A stretch of 64,000 bases of DNA, from NCBI GenBank assembly GCA_036245525.1, contig BTPG01000005.1, positions 212,100,899 to 212,164,898 on the forward strand. The letters are read 5' to 3'. Origin of the DNA: Semisulcospira habei. Its lineage: Eukaryota; Mollusca; Gastropoda; Semisulcospiridae. Shown here piece after piece: positions 54,796 to 64,000 of this stretch (position 1 is the first letter of the stretch; every line of letters starts with the position of its first letter). Under the pieces are notes generated by a model. That model did no database searches, had not been told where the DNA came from, and was given only the letters and a program-made list of their open reading frames with translations. A program made the position numbers and the translations under genes.

Positions 54796-54839
<44 letters not shown>
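54796..54839. repeat. (AC)n microsatellite at the left edge of element B
   Basis: 22 AC units. Sequence homologous to the subterminal part of element A starts about 10 bp to the right. Confidence 0.95.
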
Positions 54840-54841
<2 letters not shown>

Positions 54842-54869
54842 TACTATTGCTATATGCACTTGATAACAA

Positions 54870-55075
54870 ATTATTTAAGTTACCTGCAGATACTTGATAA
54901 CAAATTTTCCAAAGTCAATTATAACTGACAAATAACTTTACAAGTAACCTTTTAAGAACCTATAATTAGTTATTAAGTGACTTAAGTCAAGAACTTATAA
55001 GAACTTAAACATAACAAAATGTAAGTTCTTGCCTCAAGTCACAACTTAAGTCACAACTTACTCGGACAGATTTGT
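54870..55075. repeat. Iterated TAAGTTCTTATAAG-type repeats, element B
   Basis: CTTGATAACAAATT appears twice. AAGTGACTTAAGTCAAGAACTTATAAGAACTTAA and AAGTCACAACTTAAGTCACAACTTA-type iterations follow (written in pieces: AAGTGACTTAAG, AAGAACTTATAAGAACTTAA, CAAGTCACAACTTAAG). Counterpart of the iterated region in A. Confidence 0.55.
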
Positions 55076-55213
55076 CAAGATACAAGGACAATGAAAAAAC
55101 TTTTTTTTAGTAATAGTCTGGTGGTGGTGGAGCTGATGGGGTTAAATAGTTAGGCGGCATGACATCTTTCTGCGAAGTGTATGACATTAATACATGATTA
55201 CCAAATCTGATTT

Positions 55214-55909
55214 TTATTTGTTTAAAAGAATGTGTAGTTTTTCTGTGGTTTCCTGTACCCCTATCCTTTTTCCCTCTGCTAAAAAACTAGCCTTTAGTTC
55301 TTCAACATTCACGGGAGATTTACTACGCATTTTATTCTGTATTTCAGACTTCTGTTTCTTGTAGTTATTTAAATCATCCTGGACGCGCTTAAATTCTTCG
55401 TCATCAACAAAATTATCATTCAATGCCTTACTGATAATAAGTTTCATACTGCTCAGCTTTGCACCAGCAAGCGTACTCAATTCTTCATGTTTTTCTAATT
55501 TCGTGTGAAACCTCTTGTTTAGGGCTTCCCAACCAAAACAAGTCAGGCATGTAGCAACGCTGACAGCCTCAATTGCTATTCCAGCCAAACTCCCAATTCC
55601 TGTGGCGAACAGAGCTATACCTCCTACAGATAATCCGGCTGAAACTGCACCAATAGCCATAGAAGTATTTTGAACAGAATTAAATACTGACTTATACCTC
55701 CTTTTGCACCGTGAGTACTTAGCTTCTTCACTCTCCAAATATTTAATTGCATCTGTAATATTATTTAATCTGAATGCGACTGCTGGTAATGCTTTATCTG
55801 AAGCAATTGGCACAGCTGTCACCTGTGGATCAGGCGCAAGTGTTGTTTTTGTCATCACATTTGTTTCAGTCGGCTCAAGCGTCGGTAGTTGTGGATAGAA
55901 GTTTACCAT
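55214..55909 (-). CDS. Polinton conserved two-helix membrane protein, element B (intact)
   Basis: 231 residues. Pro/Thr-rich N-terminus, K-Y-L-E-S-E-E-A-K-Y-S-R-C-K-R-R-Y-K, two hydrophobic segments near residues 84-128 (G-A-V-S-A-G-L-S-V-G-G-I-A-L-F-A-T and I-A-I-E-A-V-S-V-A), then a helical C-terminal domain with D-D-E-E-F-K-R-V-Q-D-D-L-N-N-Y-K, ending L-L-N-K. Start preceded by AATAAAAA. It gives the reference for the frameshift in A. Unknown function; probably associated with a virion membrane or with host membranes. Confidence 0.7.
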   Translation of the reverse strand: MVNFYPQLPTLEPTETNVMTKTTLAPDPQVTAVPIASDKALPAVAFRLNNITDAIKYLESEEAKYSRCKRRYKSVFNSVQNTSMAIGAVSAGLSVGGIALFATGIGSLAGIAIEAVSVATCLTCFGWEALNKRFHTKLEKHEELSTLAGAKLSSMKLIISKALNDNFVDDEEFKRVQDDLNNYKKQKSEIQNKMRSKSPVNVEELKASFLAEGKRIGVQETTEKLHILLNK

Positions 55910-55933
55910 TTTTTATTGACAAATATTTTTTAT

Positions 55934-56817
55934 TTAATCAGCAATTACATTTTGCAACTCTTCAAAAGTATACAATTTGTTGGCATAATAAAATGAAACA
56001 AGATCAATGTGTTCTAGTTTTATAAAATTTAGAAAAACAAAAGTTGTTTTGTCAACTGATATCTTGACAGCGGGATTACTGCTTGAAACATTATTAACAT
56101 CATTATTTTTTGTAATAGCAATAAAAACTTTTGTTGATTCTGTCACTGTTTCATTCCATGTAAGTTTTATTCCCTGTGCAATATCTGCCTCTTTTGCAGT
56201 AGCTACAGATCTCATGATAATTTCAAATACTATTGTCGCTTCTCTTGCGATGGTAAAGTTTGCTGGTGTAAACACGACCCTTGCATCAGACCTACCCTTC
56301 CTGTGCGTAAGAAGATACCGCCGTCTCTCATAATTTTCAACTTTTAGTTTTTCTCTGCTATTGTCATCTGAAGAAAAACTTGGAACAAGGCTTACAATAA
56401 GCGGCCCAGAATTAACAACTTTCCTAAACACTAAGGCACCTTCGTCATCAGTGTATACATAAGGACTAATAAATTCAATCTTTATGTCCCAGTCAATTGT
56501 TTTGGTGGTGCAGGCGCAGGCAGCACAAGCGAAACAACCCATTTAGTACCCACATGTATTAAGTTGTAGGGCACATTATTTACAGGAGTAGGTACAGTAA
56601 CATCACGCAGCTGACCAAGTTTAGGTATAGGTCTCTCTGTTCCATCCTTCATGTCATCAATTACTTTTCGCTAGTACATGCCAGTTGAATCAAGTTCAAA
56701 ACCATACACCTCCCCCACCTCTCCCTCCTTCTCAAAATCCTGTACATCTGCCAAATCTTTCATCTCTGTTACCGGACATGCAACTGGTATGATTCTCGAC
56801 TTTGGACCACCACTCAT
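55934..56817 (-). pseudogene. Polinton conserved protein of about 290 residues, element B (nonsense plus frameshift)
   Basis: Start ATG at 56817 (M-S-G-G-P-K-S-R-I-I-P-V-A-C-P), TAG at codon 49 (56671-56673), and a frame change near 56510-56550 before the open C-terminal 200 codons. The A homologue is free of these two lesions but has its own frameshift, so the gene was lost independently in each element. Confidence 0.7.
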
Positions 56818-56837
56818 TTTTATAAACAAAAATAAAA

Positions 56838-57542
56838 TTATTTAACTTCTAACACTACACTAAAATCATGCATAACAACTGGTTTATCATCCTGATTAGT
56901 TACAGATATACACAGTGACTCAAAGAAACTAGAACATAATTTCTTAAACTGTAAATTAGGAAATCTAGCAACCACACTTTCACAATACGGAGCAGTTCCA
57001 GTTTGTAAGCATCTCAACAAAGTTGAAGGCTTTCCATTGTGAACATTTTCAGTCGTGTTTAGTTCTTTCAAATAAACTTTTAGCACTGTGTGTACTGACA
57101 AATTGGCAGGACGTTTTCCAGTTATATTAAGTGTATTTGTCTTCAATGTTATAATACTAGAAAAAACATCTTCTTCAGCTATATACCAATCTTCATCCAA
57201 ATAAAAACCAAGTAAATAAGCAAAATTAACTGATATTTTTAACCAATCTTGTTTCGAAGATTCTAATGTAACAAGTAGGTTAGCTGGATTTAAAGTTGCT
57301 TTAATACTAAATTTACTAAGAAACCATTCAGCTATAGTACAAAAGTCATAATACCCAGGTGGTATAGCTTCAGTCTTACCACCAAAAATTACTTTATAAT
57401 CTGTAACATTTGTAACATTAAACCACTTTACACTATAGAACATTTCATGGATAGCTACAGCTTTGCTACCATCTCGATTATCAATCCCATTAGTTAACCA
57501 CACTGGTTTGCTTGTGTCAAGATTTGTTAAGGTAATAAACAT
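56838..57542 (-). CDS. Candidate minor capsid (penton-like) protein, element B (intact)
   Basis: 234 residues, M-F-I-T-L-T-N-L-D-T-S-K-P-V-W-L at the start. Contains G-Y-Y-D-F-C-T-I-A-E-W-F, L-V-T-L-E-S and A-Y-L-L-G-F-Y-L, then S-V-H-T-V-L-K-V-Y-L-K-E-L and a terminal beta-rich part. Same divergent arrangement with the tail-anchored gene (23 bp between start codons). The middle region differs from A more than any other part (around 36000-36070 versus 57130-57240), which could be an exposed loop. Confidence 0.5.
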   Translation of the reverse strand: MFITLTNLDTSKPVWLTNGIDNRDGSKAVAIHEMFYSVKWFNVTNVTDYKVIFGGKTEAIPPGYYDFCTIAEWFLSKFSIKATLNPANLLVTLESSKQDWLKISVNFAYLLGFYLDEDWYIAEEDVFSSIITLKTNTLNITGKRPANLSVHTVLKVYLKELNTTENVHNGKPSTLLRCLQTGTAPYCESVVARFPNLQFKKLCSSFFESLCISVTNQDDKPVVMHDFSVVLEVK

Positions 57543-57565
57543 TTTTATTATCTCATATAAAAAGG

Positions 57566-58804
57566 ATGGAATTTAAATCACCAACTATTACCACAACAAA
57601 CGCATTTCAATTTAATGTGGATGCCAAATACAATGTTGCACCTACTTATGAACAGAAAATAATACAACTAAATCAGCTTGACATAGCTGTGTCTGAACAA
57701 GATTTATTTCAAGTGAAAGTACCCAATCCATTTGACCATTACCCAAACCCTCCAATAACAGATGACTCAACTGCAAGAAAGTGGTCTTCAAGTCCACTAC
57801 AGATGTTTCAAAACCAACTCAACTTTGCTATATTGTGTTCAACTACAGGCTGCGGTGTTTCATTCACAGACCACTTGAATCACTCAAACAAACTTATTAG
57901 ATCTGTGTATCGTTTTCATGTTTACTACCAGCTTAGACGTATACTGTCAGAACTGCATACACCACTACCAACTGAATCCAGTTTCAACAGGTTTAATAAC
58001 CCCATGGATATGAAAGCATTTGAACGCATCTGTAATGAATTTAACATCAGCCCTAAGTATGACTTTACACAAAAACTTGATGATCACAATGGTATGGGTA
58101 CACTGTATTATGCTATGAGTCACAGACAATACCCTCAAGATTACTACCCTGGTTACACTTCATTCTCATCAAAATCTGAAGTCTGGTTAGGCTCAATAGA
58201 GCAGAAGCAGACTAATGCCTGGACCACATTTATTTTAGACAAAAGTGACGGATTTACTCAAGCAGGAGTGGAGCGCGTAAATAAGTCAATCAGAACATAT
58301 GTCTGGTGTATACTAGGTGCTCAATCACTAACAAAATCAAACATTTTGAATGGAAGTGGAAAATTTGAAGCACAAAAACAGTTTCTTGCAAATCTAGAAG
58401 ATTCAGTAAATTCAGTTGTTGATCTCCCGTCAAGCATACAACGCTACCAAGACGTACTTAGATATGCCAGATCAAAAGTTGACTTTGTAGTTGGCACTGG
58501 GTTATACATGTTACCATCTGACCTTCAACTCCAAATGGGTACAATAACAAATTATAATAATGAAATCATTGTTGCAGGTGTTGGTCAAAAACTAGGTCTC
58601 AATCAATCTGTAAACTTGGGGGCCACAACCACACATGCACAGTTGTTAAAACCATTACAGACGGTAACACCCCCAGCCCCATTACCGGCACCCATACAAC
58701 CAGTACAGTCAACACCAACCCCTGACACACATGAGTCAGAGAGAACAGCATTGGTAATAGGCCTCACTGGATTAGGAGTATTACTTCTTTATCTGTTTCA
58801 TTAA
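57566..58804 (+). CDS. Polinton conserved tail-anchored protein, element B (intact)
   Basis: 412 residues. Long soluble N-terminal domain with Y-N-V-A-P-T-Y-E-Q-K-I-I-Q-L, W-S-S-S-P-L-Q-M-F-Q-N-Q-L and W-L-G-S-I-E-Q-K-Q-T-N-A-W-T-T-F; a Pro/Thr/Ala linker near residues 360-395; one C-terminal transmembrane helix (about 397-411). Start in ATATAAAAAGGATG. Overlaps the convergent coiled-coil gene by 24 bp at the 3' end, in both elements. No recognised family; candidate structural or membrane-anchored virion protein. Confidence 0.7.
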   Translation: MEFKSPTITTTNAFQFNVDAKYNVAPTYEQKIIQLNQLDIAVSEQDLFQVKVPNPFDHYPNPPITDDSTARKWSSSPLQMFQNQLNFAILCSTTGCGVSFTDHLNHSNKLIRSVYRFHVYYQLRRILSELHTPLPTESSFNRFNNPMDMKAFERICNEFNISPKYDFTQKLDDHNGMGTLYYAMSHRQYPQDYYPGYTSFSSKSEVWLGSIEQKQTNAWTTFILDKSDGFTQAGVERVNKSIRTYVWCILGAQSLTKSNILNGSGKFEAQKQFLANLEDSVNSVVDLPSSIQRYQDVLRYARSKVDFVVGTGLYMLPSDLQLQMGTITNYNNEIIVAGVGQKLGLNQSVNLGATTTHAQLLKPLQTVTPPAPLPAPIQPVQSTPTPDTHESERTALVIGLTGLGVLLLYLFH

Positions 58805-60028
58805 ATAACCTACCATTAACCCTCCTACTGTCACCAAAAAGACCCAAACATGTTCTGCCATAAACCCTACTGCCTTCGCTGCACTACTAATAAGCCAACT
58901 GACAACAGTGCCTATTATACCAGGCAAAGCATCCACTGCTTTCAGCGCCAATTTCTTAAGCAGGTCTGAAATATGAGACAACTGTTTCTTTACCCATGAC
59001 TGTAAATCTTTTGGATCTGTTGGTGGTGCCGAAGGTGCCGGTGCTGGAGGTGCTGGACCCCCACCACTCCCACCCCCGGAGACAGCCAACACTACAGTAC
59101 TGATAATAAATCCAAGAGCTGTAATTAAACTAGAAATTGTGATACCCTGTTCTCTGAAAAGTGTTTTAAGTCTCTCAGCCAGAGTTGTGTCTTCGTGAAG
59201 TATTTTCAGAATAGTTTCCCTTATCCTGTTAACTTGTGATTTCAGTTTCTGTCTCCCAATACTAATCGCTTCTAACCTTCCTGATCTTTCTATCTGCAAA
59301 TCATTTAATCTGTGTTGGATTCTTTCTTTCATTTCTGTGTCAAGATTCTCATTGCCTGTTGTAGCCAGTTTCTCTTTTTCACGTTTTATGTGTTTATCAA
59401 GCTCTCCTAGTTTGGCTAAATTATTTACCATCTCACCTCTTATTGTCTGCAGTGATTTATCCAAACCCATAATCTCCCTCATTGACAAAGGTGGGTCATC
59501 TATTGTTTTCATAGCATCATTTATTTGTCTTTTAGTAAATAAGGTTTCATGTATCACTGTGTTTGTTATTTCTGGTAGGCTTGTTACTGGTGCCATTTCA
59601 ATTTGTTGTGCTGTTGGCAACTTTGTTTGCGTGTCGTGAAGCGCACTAACAAGACGCGGTGTGAAAGGAGACCCTCCAATTCCAAGTTGACGCAATGCAC
59701 CAACACCACCTTCATTTTTAATTGTACTTAAAGCCCTAAACCTACTAGGGTCTTTTTTGTTAGTCAATAGTACTTTTCCTTTGTCAACAGTATTTAAATA
59801 TAAATGACCCTTGACATCAAGTTCAAACTGATTAGGATCTATGTTGTCTGGGCGGTCACCAACATGATCATAAAATGAGTTCACTTTGGTTTCTAAAAGT
59901 TCATGATGTAAACTGTAAATATTTCTTGTACCAGTCATATCTGTCATATCTGCCATATCTGTTGTATTACCAAAATCATCCATGCCATCAATTTCAAAAT
60001 CTTTATGATTAAATCCTCCTGCTGCCAT
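58781..60028 (-). CDS. Polinton conserved coiled-coil/membrane protein, element B (intact)
   Basis: 415 residues. N-terminal D/M/T-rich region, then R-A-L-S-T-I-K-N-E-G-G-V-G-A-L, a coiled coil (about residues 185-275, K-H-I-K-R-E-K-E-K-L and R-I-Q-H-R-L-N-D-L-Q), T-L-F-R-E-Q-G-I-T-I-S-S-L-I-T-A-L-G-F-I (hydrophobic helix), a Gly/Pro/Ala-rich linker, and two further hydrophobic segments including A-E-H-V-W-V-F-L-V-T-V-G-G-L-M-V-G-Y. The FREQGITI motif plus linker plus C-terminal helix occurs in related invertebrate elements known to me. Possibly a viral membrane or fibre-like protein; unproven. Confidence 0.7.
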   Translation of the reverse strand: MAAGGFNHKDFEIDGMDDFGNTTDMADMTDMTGTRNIYSLHHELLETKVNSFYDHVGDRPDNIDPNQFELDVKGHLYLNTVDKGKVLLTNKKDPSRFRALSTIKNEGGVGALRQLGIGGSPFTPRLVSALHDTQTKLPTAQQIEMAPVTSLPEITNTVIHETLFTKRQINDAMKTIDDPPLSMREIMGLDKSLQTIRGEMVNNLAKLGELDKHIKREKEKLATTGNENLDTEMKERIQHRLNDLQIERSGRLEAISIGRQKLKSQVNRIRETILKILHEDTTLAERLKTLFREQGITISSLITALGFIISTVVLAVSGGGSGGGPAPPAPAPSAPPTDPKDLQSWVKKQLSHISDLLKKLALKAVDALPGIIGTVVSWLISSAAKAVGFMAEHVWVFLVTVGGLMVGYLMKQIKK

Positions 60029-60068
60029 TGTTTTATTAATTTATTATTTTTTATTGTGCATAATAAAA

Positions 60069-61355
60069 ATGACACAGTCTTACGGATCAAAGTTAGATCC
60101 ATACAGAAAACTACGTGAGCCCCTGGGTGTTAAGGGCGTTCGTCAATCAATCGTCATCACAAACAATCCTAGTACCATAGACCAGAACCAAACACTTACA
60201 GTCAAGTTTCCAAACCTAGGTCCCAGTGACGTTATTGTTCCTGGCACTGCACGCCTAGCATTTAATATTGAACTATCATCAGACGCAGATGTGAACAGAA
60301 CACTAGTTGACAATCTTGGCAGAGCAATTGTTAGAACCATTAAGGTAAAACTTGAAGGGCAGGAAGTGTTTAGTCTTGACGACTCAGATGTGTTTTACTG
60401 TTACAAAGACCTTTGGCTCACAAGAGAAGAACGAGAGGATCGTATTTATCAAGGCATACAGCCAGATAATGTTGGTAAACTTCGAATCAATGCTGGAGAT
60501 AAGGTAACTACTGGGGCAGCCAAGGAAGTTATTATAGCAGAAACATATGGAACTAAGTTTTACATTCCACTTGAGTTTGAAATCCTCACAGCTCATCTGC
60601 CTTATTATCAAGGGGCACTGAATGACCATCTGAGCTTTGAACTAACCTTCAATGACTACTCCAAAGTTATTAAATCATCTGCCACAGATGCAACATATAA
60701 GATCTCTAACATTTCCTTGGAATATGAAATTGTCACACACACTGAACTAGCTAGACTCATTCAAAATCAGTACCAGTTAAGACTGCCAATTTATTATGAC
60801 AGGGTGATTAGACATAGTTTAATGCAAAAAGATAAGAGTGACCCAATGTGGAACATAAACTTAAACACACCTGCCAGGTCACTGAAAGGTATTCTTATGT
60901 TGTTTGTTGAACCAGCAGCTCCATACAAACGGGATTCAGAAAAATTTTACAATCCTAAGATTACACATTTGTCCTGTACAATTGAAAGCCGCCCTAATCA
61001 AGTGTACGCATCTGGAATGCTGCCTTATCAGCACTACGATGAGATCACAAAGTATTTTGCAGGTGGAAGGATTAGAGATAAACCAGCAAACATTGTGTGC
61101 AAAGATCTACATCTGTATGACGTTAGGATTGGACAATACCTTACAAACAAATATGCACTGTGGTTAGACCTTCGTAGTACAGATGACGACTATCTTCACA
61201 GGTCAGGATGAACTGTCGAGAATGGTAGTGATGGAATAACAATTCAGATACAAAAGAAGGTTGAAACTGCTGCAGCCATAAACGTATATTTGTACCTGAT
61301 ATATGACGCACAACTCAATATTGCAGAAAGCAGACTAAGTGGACACATATATTAA
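60069..61355 (+). pseudogene. Candidate major capsid protein, element B (one in-frame stop)
   Basis: 428 codons from M-T-Q-S-Y-G-S-K-L-D-P-Y (preceded by ATAATAAAA) to TAA at 61353-61355, with a single TGA at 61209-61211 where A has CAA; the last 48 codons remain in frame. Conserved F-P-N-L-G-P-S-D-V-I-V-P-G-T, D-V-F-Y-C-Y-K-D-L-W-L, W-N-I-N-L-N-T-P-A-R-S-L-K-G-I and Y-A-L-W-L-D-L-R-S-T-D-D. Length and neighbour (ATPase) fit a capsid protein of the double jelly-roll type. Positionally equivalent to 38919-40199 in A. Confidence 0.6.
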
Positions 61356-61374
61356 AATTATATTGTGTATTAAA

Positions 61375-61986
61375 ATGAACCGAGGCTTAATGACCCTTGA
61401 CCCCCATTGTGGATTGTTTGTTGGTGCCACAGGGTGTGGGAAAACTCAATTCGTACTTGACTTATTACAAACAAGATGCATCCACCATTTTGAAAACATT
61501 GTAATATTTTGTCCAACAATCAAACACAACAAAGCTTATCACAACCGTTTATTCATTTGGACTGACAGCAACATATACTTAGTTGACCCTGAGAAAAAAC
61601 TAAATGACTACCTACAATATTTTTACAAGCAATTTGAAGGACAGCCAACATTGTTCATAGTCGATGACTGTTCTGCAGAGAAAGACATTGTCAAAAAGAG
61701 AAACACTCTATCAGAACTGGCTTTCAGTGGCAGACACGCAAACGTTAGTGTATGGATTCTCACTCAGAAATATAATGCTGTACTGAAAGATTTTCGAGAA
61801 CAGTTAAAGTTTATCTATTTGTTTTACTGTAAGGACCTTGACAGCTTTGAAGACTGTCTCAGAGAAAATGATGTCATCCCAAATAAGCATGAACGTGATG
61901 ATGTGAAAAATAAACTGAAATCAACTAAGCATCTAAAGCTCATTTTAAAGACAGATCAGCCCACAGGTTATGGGTTAGTAAATTGA
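61375..61986 (+). CDS. Packaging ATPase (FtsK/HerA-A32-like), element B (intact)
   Basis: 203 residues, starting M-N-R-G-L-M-T-L-D-P-H. Walker A G-A-T-G-C-G-K-T at residues 17-24, Walker B L-F-I-V-D-D at 93-98, an Arg-finger-like G-R-H at 119-121 and a Gln in V-W-I-L-T-Q at 131. The C-terminus is D-Q-P-T-G-Y-G-L-V-N. It drives ATP-dependent DNA packaging in Polintons and related viruses. Start chosen at the conserved MN..LMTLDPH after TATTAAAATG rather than the in-frame upstream ATG at 61339. Confidence 0.85.
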   Translation: MNRGLMTLDPHCGLFVGATGCGKTQFVLDLLQTRCIHHFENIVIFCPTIKHNKAYHNRLFIWTDSNIYLVDPEKKLNDYLQYFYKQFEGQPTLFIVDDCSAEKDIVKKRNTLSELAFSGRHANVSVWILTQKYNAVLKDFREQLKFIYLFYCKDLDSFEDCLRENDVIPNKHERDDVKNKLKSTKHLKLILKTDQPTGYGLVN

Positions 61987-62022
61987 TGTAAATTAATTTA
62001 TACATTTGTTTGTCCAATAAAA

Positions 62023-62400
62023 ATGACAGACGGACAAACCCAAGTGTTTGATGTTACAGAATGCTTCAAAGATGTTATGCACTTTACTGACTTAAAATCA
62101 CGTGTGTTTGAACCCAGCTTTAAACTCTCAACACCGACAATAAGAATATACACGACATATAATGTTACTTTGGAATATTCAGATGGATTACCATGTTATG
62201 ATTATGAGACTGTTGATCTTAAGACAAATGCTTTTAAAGTTTATAATGCTAACAGTGGCCATTTGCGTTGGTTTGAGGTACTGTGTGAAGACATATTTGC
62301 TCAATTAAGAAAACTACATTGTTACATTGAAAGTGTTACATTTAATAAAGTGATATTACACCTGCAGGACAAGACTTCAAAACAAACACCAGGAAAGTAG
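62023..62400 (+). CDS. Small Polinton protein, unknown function (B)
   Basis: 125 residues. Homologue of 41285-41623, with an extended C-terminus (D-K-T-S-K-Q-T-P-G-K). Start after CCAATAAAA. No known motif. Confidence 0.6.
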   Translation: MTDGQTQVFDVTECFKDVMHFTDLKSRVFEPSFKLSTPTIRIYTTYNVTLEYSDGLPCYDYETVDLKTNAFKVYNANSGHLRWFEVLCEDIFAQLRKLHCYIESVTFNKVILHLQDKTSKQTPGK

Positions 62401-62496
62401 TTGACTTGTTTATCATAACTACAGATAATACAGTGTTACATATGGTGTGACAGTGGTAATTTTTTTTTATTTTATTATTTTGTTGGTCAAATAAAA

Positions 62497-62610
62497 ATGA
62501 CGGACAATTCACAAAGCCCTGGCCCATCAAACCCTGGCTCATCTGGTTTAAGAAACGTGTTTCACACAACAGACTTGCCTATATCCAATACTAATAATGT
62601 TTATGAATCA
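62497..62610 (+). pseudogene. PolB gene start, element B (cut by LINE)
   Basis: M-T-D-N-S-Q-S then a short insertion relative to A, then L-R-N-V-F-H-T-T-D-L-P-I-S-N-T, matching the PolB N-terminus in A. Homology ends after V-Y-E-S at 62609, where LINE sequence starts. Start in GTCAAATAAAAATG. Confidence 0.8.
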
Positions 62611-64000
62611 AATTCTTCTCAAGTGTATTTGTGGAAGAAAACTTGAGTAATGTTCCGTTGCTTGGTAGAGGCTCAAAATCGAATGGGTGCACCATAACAG
62701 ATATCGTAATAACTCGTGATATTGTCAAGAAAAAACTAAAGGAGTTGAATCCTTCCAAAGCTCAAGGTCCAGACTGCATCCCTCCCAGAGTTTTACAAGA
62801 GTTGTGTAATGAGTTGGCAGAGCCACTTTGCACATTGTTTACTTTTTCCCTTGAGTCAGGTATTGTACCGCAAGACTGGCGAACCGCAGAGGTAAGTGCG
62901 ATTTTTAAAAAGGGATCTAGGTCAGATGCAGGAAACTACAGGCCAGTAAGCTTAACGTGTATAGTATGTAAAGTTTTAGAGTCTATAGTCCGAGATGAGA
63001 TCGTTAACCATTTCACGGTGAATAATATGTACACTGAATGCCAACATGGTTTTAGAGGAAAACGATCATGTGTTACTCAGCTATTACAGGTTATGGATGA
63101 TATAACCTCCTTACTGGACAACAAAAAAACGGTTGACATCATATACTTAGACTTTAGAAAAGCATTCGACACTGTTCCTCATGAACGGCTTCTTCAGAAA
63201 CTAGAGGCCTATGGTGTATGTGGAAACATTTCCAACTGGATAAGAAGTTTTTTACATGCAAGAGAACAAATGGTAAAGGTTGGAGAAGCAAAATCGGACA
63301 AAACAAAGGTACTGAGCGGCATACCTCAAGGTAGCATCTTAGGACCTATATTATTTACGATATTTATAAATGACTTGCCAGATTGTGTTAATAGCATGTG
63401 TAAAATTTTCGCAGATGATACTAAAATCTATAATGAATCGAGCAATAAAGACGTGTTGCAGCACGATTTGGATCACTTGCAGGAGTGGTCCGACACATGG
63501 GACTTACATTTTAACATAGAAAAATGCAAGGTCTTACATGCTGGAAGGAACAATCCTGAACACGAGTACTTGATGAAAGTGAACAGCAACATTAAAAAGG
63601 TAGTATCTTGCAAGGAGGAAAGAGATTTAGGTGTGGTCTTCGACAAAGTTCTATCTTTTGACCCCCATATTCAGAACTGCATCAATAAGGCCAACAAAAT
63701 GGTTGGAGTAATTAAGAGAGCTTTCAATTATTTGGACAAGGACATTTTTAGTAAACTGTATAAATCACTAGTCAGACCACATTTAGAATATGCAAACACT
63801 GTATGGTACCCAGGTTTAAAGAGACAATCAGCTGCACTCGAAAGGGTACAGAGACGAGCAACAAAGCTGGTCAAAGAATGTAGAAATATGACTTATTCAG
63901 ACAGACTCAGATACTTTGGATTACACTCCTTACGCGGACGTAGAATACGTGGAGACTTAATCCAAGTTTTTAAAATTTATAATGGCATCGACGACCTAAA
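62611..64000 (+). mobile_element. 5'-truncated LINE reverse transcriptase, running off the window
   Basis: Continuous open frame from 62613 to the window end (462 codons). F-S-S-V-F-V-E-E-N-L precedes the RT domain: G-P-D-C-I-P-P-R, N-Y-R-P-V-S-L-T, G-F-R-G-K-R-S-C, L-D-F-R-K-A-F-D-T-V-P-H, G-I-P-Q-G-S-I-L-G-P-I-L-F, I-F-A-D-D-T-K-I-Y (catalytic YxDD-equivalent FADD), F-N-I-E-K-C-K-V-L-H, then R-P-H-L-E-Y-A and the R-R-A-T-K-L-V block. The endonuclease is missing, so this is a 5'-truncated copy. A CR1/jockey-type LINE distinct from that at 28-32 kb. Intact frame suggests recent insertion into PolB of element B; its 3' end is beyond the window. Confidence 0.9.

Larger units (their letters stand above)
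54850..62610. mobile_element. Polinton/Maverick-type element B, left half (truncated at both sides)
   Basis: Collinear with the left 8.4 kb of A and in the same orientation: membrane protein, beta-protein, minor-capsid candidate, tail-anchored protein, coiled-coil protein, capsid candidate, ATPase, small protein, and the start of PolB. Proteins are roughly 80-90 percent identical to A by eye. No terminal inverted repeat is recognisable on the left (the region begins at an AC microsatellite). At the right it is interrupted inside PolB codon 38 by a LINE. Most capsid-block genes are open, so B is the better preserved copy. Confidence 0.85.

Overview
This is eukaryotic, intron-bearing, repeat-dense animal DNA, most likely from a lophotrochozoan and plausibly a mollusc. 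That guess rests on the mix of element types (Polinton/Maverick, several LINE clades, THAP/DDE genes, a tyrosine-recombinase element, tRNA-derived and other SINEs, long GT/CT/TA microsatellites) and on GT-AG exons. No nucleotide match could be tested. Almost all recognisable coding sequence belongs to mobile elements. The only clear cellular-gene piece is one LDL-receptor class A exon (48571-48687, + strand).

Layout. 1-3.4 kb: decayed element gene joining an OTU cysteine-protease domain to a DUF7869-like RNase H-fold transposase-like domain, with a 93-bp coding minisatellite between them. 3.4-5.9 kb: nothing recognised. 5.9-8.9 kb: 1.3-kb tandem repeats. 9.3-10.6 kb: remnant of a THAP/HARBI1-type gene (- strand). 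10.6-11.3 kb: Ty3/gypsy integrase scrap plus LTR-like sequence. 11.8-13.8 kb: three 645-670 bp tandem units. 14.7-15.4 kb: 5'-truncated L2/CR1-type LINE. 15.5-20.8 kb: multi-exon THAP-DDE gene (- strand), invaded by SINE-like repeats. 21.2-26.2 kb: tyrosine-recombinase (Crypton-like) gene split by a SINE with target duplication, followed by a 142-bp satellite that is itself invaded. 26.3-27.7 kb: long-TIR element and hairpin repeats. 28.1-32.1 kb: a LINE whose 5' half is inverted, bounded by 12-bp target duplications (twin priming). 32.3-33.4 kb: microsatellites.

33.4-47.9 kb holds a complete but mutated Polinton/Maverick-type virus-like transposon (element A): about 200-bp terminal inverted repeats, protein-primed DNA polymerase B, retroviral-type integrase, packaging ATPase, a candidate major capsid protein, a candidate minor capsid protein, and several conserved membrane or coiled-coil proteins. 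54.85-62.61 kb holds the left half of a related, better preserved element (B) in the same orientation. B keeps the capsid/ATPase block but is cut off at the start of its polymerase gene by another LINE reverse-transcriptase gene that runs off the window. Between A and B lie the LDLa exon, a 37-bp minisatellite, a tRNA-derived SINE, an inverted array of 363-bp LTR-like units, and G-rich and GT-rich repeats.

In A and B the genes appear to form one morphogenesis-plus-replication programme: polymerase and integrase for replication and insertion, ATPase for packaging, capsid candidates and membrane proteins for a particle. Intergenic gaps are very short and most reading frames begin at AATAAAAATG-like sites. 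Comparing A with B separates real genes from chance frames and locates A's disabling mutations. The most unusual observations are the twin-primed LINE, the chimeric 422-bp insertion with 12-bp target duplication in A's ATPase gene, the conserved uncharacterised gene set of the Polinton pair, and the OTU-transposase fusion.
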